The notes below the pieces were generated by a model that was given only the letters and a program-made list of their open reading frames with translations, did no database searches and was not told the DNA's origin. Both the position numbers and the translations under genes were made by a program. DNA of 8,297 bases from Cryomorphaceae bacterium. Lineage in GTDB: Bacteria; Bacteroidota; Bacteroidia; Flavobacteriales; BACL11. The stretch is taken from positions 1 to 8,297 of the forward strand of contig CATEYX010000202.1 of assembly GCA_949511925.1 (NCBI GenBank), read 5' to 3'. This document shows, piece by piece, positions 6,044-8,297 of this stretch. Each line of letters opens with the position of its first letter. Within the stretch, counting starts at the first letter, position 1.

Positions 6044-6687
6044 AATTACACAAAGAAGGGAACACAACGCTAACTATTGAGATTTTGGCATTCAGTTTAT
6101 TAAACTATTTAGCCTACTCATCTGAAAATGAATATGTAGCTTATTTCACTACTGCAATCACAGCTTTTTTATTCATTATGACCTTAAACTTTTTTCGTAT
6201 TCCTAATCGTAAGTTCGAAAGAAAAAAAGGAATTGTTTACGCTCCTTGCGATGGGAAAGTAGTCGTTATTGAAGAAACCGAAGAAACTGAATATTACAAG
6301 GATAGAAGAATTCAAGTAAGTATCTTTATGTCTCCACTTAATGTACATAACCAAGTGTATCCTATTAGTGGAAATGTAAAATACACTAAATACCACCCTG
6401 GCAAATTTTTAGTCGCTTGGCACCCAAAAGCGTCAACTGATAATGAAAGAAGTACAGTAGTAGTTGAAAATGATAAAATCTCTGTTCTTTTCAGACAAAT
6501 AGCAGGTGCAGTTGCTCGTAGGATTATGACTTACTCAAAGGAAAATGACACTGCTAATGTAGCCGATGAATTTGGATTTATTAAATTTGGTTCAAGAGTA
6601 GATTTGTTTTTCCCAATTGGAACAAAAATAAATACACAACTAGAAGAAAAAGTTACCGGAGGACAAAGTGTAATTGCTAGTTATTAG
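6040..6687 (+). CDS. psd: Phosphatidylserine decarboxylase (pyruvoyl-dependent)
   Basis: Psd decarboxylates phosphatidylserine to phosphatidylethanolamine, the main zwitterionic lipid of these membranes. The 215-residue size and layout fit the short Psd-A type of Bacteroidota and many other bacteria. Two hydrophobic helices (about 11-27 and 32-50) anchor the N-terminus. They are followed by YAPCDGKVVVIEE (67-79), IFMSPLNVHNQVYPISG (95-111, with His103) and HPGKFLVAWHPKAS (119-132). The self-cleavage site is FGSR at 183-186. Cleavage between Gly184 and Ser185 would yield a beta chain of about 184 residues and an alpha chain of about 31 beginning with the pyruvoyl group made from Ser185. It shares ATGA with cdsA, so the enzymes for CDP-diacylglycerol and PE are translationally coupled. 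Phosphatidylserine synthase, the step between them, is not in the window. Confidence 0.95.
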   Translation: MKLHKEGNTTLTIEILAFSLLNYLAYSSENEYVAYFTTAITAFLFIMTLNFFRIPNRKFERKKGIVYAPCDGKVVVIEETEETEYYKDRRIQVSIFMSPLNVHNQVYPISGNVKYTKYHPGKFLVAWHPKASTDNERSTVVVENDKISVLFRQIAGAVARRIMTYSKENDTANVADEFGFIKFGSRVDLFFPIGTKINTQLEEKVTGGQSVIASY

Positions 6688-6715
6688 TTAAAGAGATGTA
6701 TTTCAAATATTTTAC

Positions 6716-6723
6716 TATATTTG
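6716..6723 (+). promoter_or_regulatory. -7 element of the cysteine-rich protein gene
   Basis: TATATTTG matches TAnnTTTG exactly and lies 25 bp before the ATG at 6749, giving an A-rich leader of about 20 nt. The -33 position has no clear TTG. The box forms the right arm of a perfect inverted repeat, CAAATAT (6704-6710) / ATATTTG (6717-6723) with a 6-bp spacer, which could be an operator or chance in AT-rich DNA. It lies in the 61-bp gap after psd, where no terminator is evident. Confidence 0.55.
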
Positions 6724-6748
6724 CCTCAAATAAATTAAAAACAACAAA

Positions 6749-7150
6749 ATGAAAAAAATATCAATCGTACTTTTAGCCGTATTCTTTATCGGAATCGCTA
6801 ATGTAAATGCTCAAACTGATGCAACTACTGTAACTGATGTTACTAACGAAACTGTAGTAGTAATGGAAGAAGTAAAAGATCTTAAAACATGTGCTAAAAC
6901 AGGGAAAGTTTGTGATGCAACTTGTGAAAACAAGAAAAACGGTACTTGTTGCAAAGGTGAGAAAAAGAAATCTTGTTCTAAATCAGAAAAAGCTTCTTGT
7001 TCAAAATCAAAGTCTTCATGTAGTAAAAGTAACGAAAGTTCTTTTAATTTTGACAAATCAAATGACTATGCTGATGAGAAATCTTCTTGCAGTAAAAAAG
7101 CTAAGAAAGGATGTTGTAAAAAAGAAGCAACAGCAACTTCTATCAAATAA
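6749..7150 (+). CDS. Secreted Lys/Ser/Cys-rich protein of unknown function
   Basis: I do not recognise a family. The 133-residue protein begins with a clear type I signal peptide (MKKISIVLLAVFFIGIANVNA), likely cut after Ala21 before QTD, so the product should be periplasmic or outside the cell. Residues 22-47 are Thr/Val/Asp-rich. The rest holds 11 cysteines (48, 55, 59, 67, 68, 76, 84, 91, 114, 122, 123) in a strongly basic, Ser-rich and probably disordered background, ordered as CX6CX3CX7CC, three SCSKS units, then SCSK and GCC. The cysteine spacing with adjacent CC pairs recalls small metal-binding or thiol-buffering proteins, but there is no His cluster and no CXXCH haem site. A metal-binding role is inference only. 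It has its own promoter-like box and strong terminator, so it is a single-gene unit. The signal peptide and regular codon use argue against a spurious frame. Confidence 0.8.
   Translation: MKKISIVLLAVFFIGIANVNAQTDATTVTDVTNETVVVMEEVKDLKTCAKTGKVCDATCENKKNGTCCKGEKKKSCSKSEKASCSKSKSSCSKSNESSFNFDKSNDYADEKSSCSKKAKKGCCKKEATATSIK
6971..7039 (+). repeat. Imperfect short tandem repeat encoding SCSKS units
   Basis: Three adjoining units (6971-6994, 6995-7015, 7016-7039; 24, 21 and 24 bp) encode SCSKSEKA, SCSKSKS and SCSKSNES. The first two share TCTTGTTC and AAATCA; the third uses different codons (TCATGTAGT). A fourth, separate copy encoding SCSKKAKK starts at 7085. Divergence at synonymous sites suggests old duplication or selection on the peptide rather than a recent expansion. 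Confidence 0.6.
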
Positions 7151-7167
7151 TTATAATTTAACATCAT

Positions 7168-7195
7168 AAAAGCCACATTTTATGTGGCTTTTTTT
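7168..7195 (+). terminator. Intrinsic terminator after the cysteine-rich gene
   Basis: AGCCACAT (7171-7178) and ATGTGGCT (7182-7189) form a perfect 8-bp stem with a TTT loop, extendable by three A-T pairs, followed by a seven-T run (7189-7195). The upstream AAA (7168-7170) could make it work weakly on the other strand too. It lies 17 nt after the stop of the cysteine-rich gene and only 12 nt before the methyltransferase ATG. Confidence 0.92.
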
Positions 7196-7207
7196 ATACC
7201 CAAAAAT

Positions 7208-7846
7208 ATGGAATTTTTACCTGAAGTAATTGAAGACTATTCAAGTAGTCATACTGAGAAAGAACCTACCCTTTTAGCCAAGCTTAATAGAGAAACTTGG
7301 GCAAATGTAATGATACCCAGAATGCTTTCTGGTCACTTACAAGGCAGAATTCTTTCTATGTTTAGCAAACTTATAAGTCCTGAAAACATTATTGAAATAG
7401 GAACTTATACAGGTTATTCCGCACTTTGTTTGGCAGAAGGATTAAAACCTAATGGAACATTGCATACCCTTGACATCAATGAGGAATATACATCAATAGC
7501 CAATCGGTATTTTAAAGAATCCGATTTCAATAATAACATAAAACAACATATAGGTCAGGCATTAGATATCATACCCACTTTAGCTTGTAACTTTCAACTG
7601 GCATTTATTGATGCTGATAAAAAAAATTACTCCAACTACTTTGATTCAATAATTGATAAAATGGATATTGGTGGATTAATTATTGCTGACAATGTTCTAT
7701 GGAGTGGTAAGGTTACAAAAGAAGAAAAGGATTATGAAGCAGTTGCATTAGATGAATACAATAAGAAAATGATTAATTCAGATCGAGTGGAAACCATACT
7801 TTTACCAGTACGAGATGGTTTAATGATTTCAAGGAAAATTAAATAA
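7208..7846 (+). CDS. SAM-dependent O-methyltransferase (family 3, CCoAOMT-like)
   Basis: This is a 212-residue cytoplasmic class I methyltransferase of the O-methyltransferase family 3 (PF01596). Motif I is IIEIGTYTGYSALCLAEGL (61-79), the SAM-binding loop. LHTLDINEEY (85-94) carries the acidic residue for the ribose. The metal site expected in catechol and caffeoyl-CoA methyltransferases is complete: Asp135 in FIDADKKNY, Asp161 and Asn162 in IIADNVLWSG. The 26-residue spacing between the two aspartates equals that of plant CCoAOMT. It should transfer a methyl group to a catechol-like hydroxyl with a divalent metal, but the substrate is unknown. I chose ATG 7208. An in-frame GTG at 7184 lies inside the terminator stem and adds only eight residues. 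The 12-nt gap leaves no room for a promoter, so expression depends on read-through or an element inside the upstream gene. Confidence 0.92.
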   Translation: MEFLPEVIEDYSSSHTEKEPTLLAKLNRETWANVMIPRMLSGHLQGRILSMFSKLISPENIIEIGTYTGYSALCLAEGLKPNGTLHTLDINEEYTSIANRYFKESDFNNNIKQHIGQALDIIPTLACNFQLAFIDADKKNYSNYFDSIIDKMDIGGLIIADNVLWSGKVTKEEKDYEAVALDEYNKKMINSDRVETILLPVRDGLMISRKIK

Positions 7847-7863
7847 TTTTTTTAATATAAATC

Positions 7864-7894
7864 ATAAACAAACTATCAATGTTTATATTTTTCG
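7864..7894 (+). promoter_or_regulatory. Possible promoter/operator before proline dehydrogenase
   Basis: The 65-bp gap after the methyltransferase holds TATATTTTTCG (7884-7894), loosely like the TAnnTTTG element and followed by CA as in the rsfS promoter. An inverted repeat ATAAACA (7864-7870) / TGTTTAT (7880-7886) overlaps it. No TTG -33 element is visible. The region is very AT-rich, so this is weak evidence. Confidence 0.28.
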
Positions 7895-7911
7895 CACAAA
7901 TTATTTAATAT

Positions 7912-8297
7912 ATGATTGATTTCAATAACCTAAAAATAGCTTTTGCTGACAAATCAAATACTGATTTAAATAGAGCCTATTTTCTATTTAAAGGGATGAG
8001 CAATCCTTTTTTTTCAAAATTACTTACAGGGTTATCAAAATTTGCATTAAAGCTACGACTACCGTTAAAGCCAGTTATAAAAGCAACTGTATATAAACAA
8101 TTTTGTGGTGGGGAAAGCATAGAACAAAGCCAAGTTACTATAGATAAATTATGGGAATCAAAAATTGGAACTATTTTAGATTTTTCAGCAGAAGGAAAGG
8201 AATCAAATACTGATTTTGAGCGAGCCTTAAAACAAACCCTAGCTTCAATTGAAAAAGCTGCAATTTCTGATAGCATTCCTTTTTCAGTTTTTAAACC
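7912..8297 (+). CDS. Proline dehydrogenase, N-terminal part (cut by window edge)
   Basis: From ATG 7912 the frame is open for 128 codons to the window edge. The translation contains IAFADKSNTDLNRAYFLFK (9-27), VIKATVYKQFCGGESI (55-70), ILDFSAEGKE (88-97, first strand of the FAD-binding barrel) and IPFSVFK (122-128). This closely follows the N-terminus of Bacteroidota proline dehydrogenases, which run to about 390 residues, so roughly a third is present. The enzyme oxidises proline to pyrroline-5-carboxylate with FAD and passes electrons to quinone at the membrane. FAD and substrate residues of the barrel lie beyond the edge. The N-terminus has none of the DNA-binding domain of trifunctional PutA, so it should be a stand-alone enzyme. 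The gap to the methyltransferase is 65 bp, so co-transcription is possible. Confidence 0.9.
   Translation, partial: MIDFNNLKIAFADKSNTDLNRAYFLFKGMSNPFFSKLLTGLSKFALKLRLPLKPVIKATVYKQFCGGESIEQSQVTIDKLWESKIGTILDFSAEGKESNTDFERALKQTLASIEKAAISDSIPFSVFK

Noticed and set aside
6811..7056. Minus-strand frame opposite the cysteine-rich gene
   Set aside because: It is a by-product of Lys/Ser codons read in reverse, giving a Phe/Leu/Gln-rich peptide with no start context.
6891..7169. 92-residue plus-strand frame over the cysteine-rich gene
   Set aside because: It has no signal or domain and runs past the real stop into the gap; the 6749 frame has the signal peptide and a promoter at the right distance.
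7184..7207. Methyltransferase start at GTG 7184
   Set aside because: It falls in the terminator stem and loop side; ATG 7208 gives a normal family length.
1..8297. tRNA, rRNA, riboswitch, CRISPR, transposase, prophage or toxin-antitoxin elements
   Set aside because: Reading both strands, I found no repeat array, inverted terminal repeats, cloverleaf or matching protein. Nearly all bases are assigned to housekeeping genes, and no gap exceeds about 140 bp.

Overview
The window is ordinary chromosomal DNA of a low-GC (roughly one third G+C by eye) member of the Bacteroidota, most likely Flavobacteriales. The evidence is the gene content and order (Nudix / pyrE / SRPBCC / biotin ligase / rsfS / ftsH / cdsA / psd), the protein sequences, the absence of Shine-Dalgarno sequences before nearly all starts, and promoter-like elements close to the Bacteroidota consensus TAnnTTTG. 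A narrower family call such as Crocinitomicaceae or Cryomorphaceae is only a guess.

Region 1 (1-941, minus strand) holds the N-terminal 112 codons of an OsmC-family thiol peroxidase-like protein, cut by the window edge, and a Nudix hydrolase with a perfect Nudix box. Region 2 (940-1975, plus strand) is a two-gene unit: orotate phosphoribosyltransferase (pyrE) and a small SRPBCC/START-like protein. The Nudix and pyrE start codons overlap by two bases inside one CATG. Region 3 (1972-2700, minus) is a stand-alone biotin ligase whose stop codon overlaps that of the SRPBCC gene. It starts at TTG and carries an unusual Asn in the biotin-binding loop.

Region 4 (2772-6687, plus) is a tight five-gene operon: ribosome silencing factor rsfS, membrane protease ftsH, a DUF2007 small protein, phosphatidate cytidylyltransferase (cdsA) and phosphatidylserine decarboxylase (psd). 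The last four genes overlap by 17, 17 and 4 bp. The operon joins ribosome hibernation, membrane protein quality control and phospholipid synthesis (CDP-diacylglycerol, and PS to PE).

Region 5 (6688-7195, plus) is a self-contained unit with a promoter-like box, a secreted Lys/Ser/Cys-rich 133-residue protein of unknown function with 11 cysteines, and a strong intrinsic terminator. Region 6 (7208-8297, plus) has a class I SAM-dependent O-methyltransferase starting 12 nt after that terminator's T-tract, and the start of a proline dehydrogenase that runs off the window.

I see no tRNA, rRNA, CRISPR array, insertion sequence, phage gene or attachment site, and no convincing new defence or mobile system. 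The points most worth a second look are the secreted cysteine-rich protein, the start-codon overlap of Nudix and pyrE, the DUF2007 gene embedded between ftsH and cdsA, and the atypical biotin-ligase loop.
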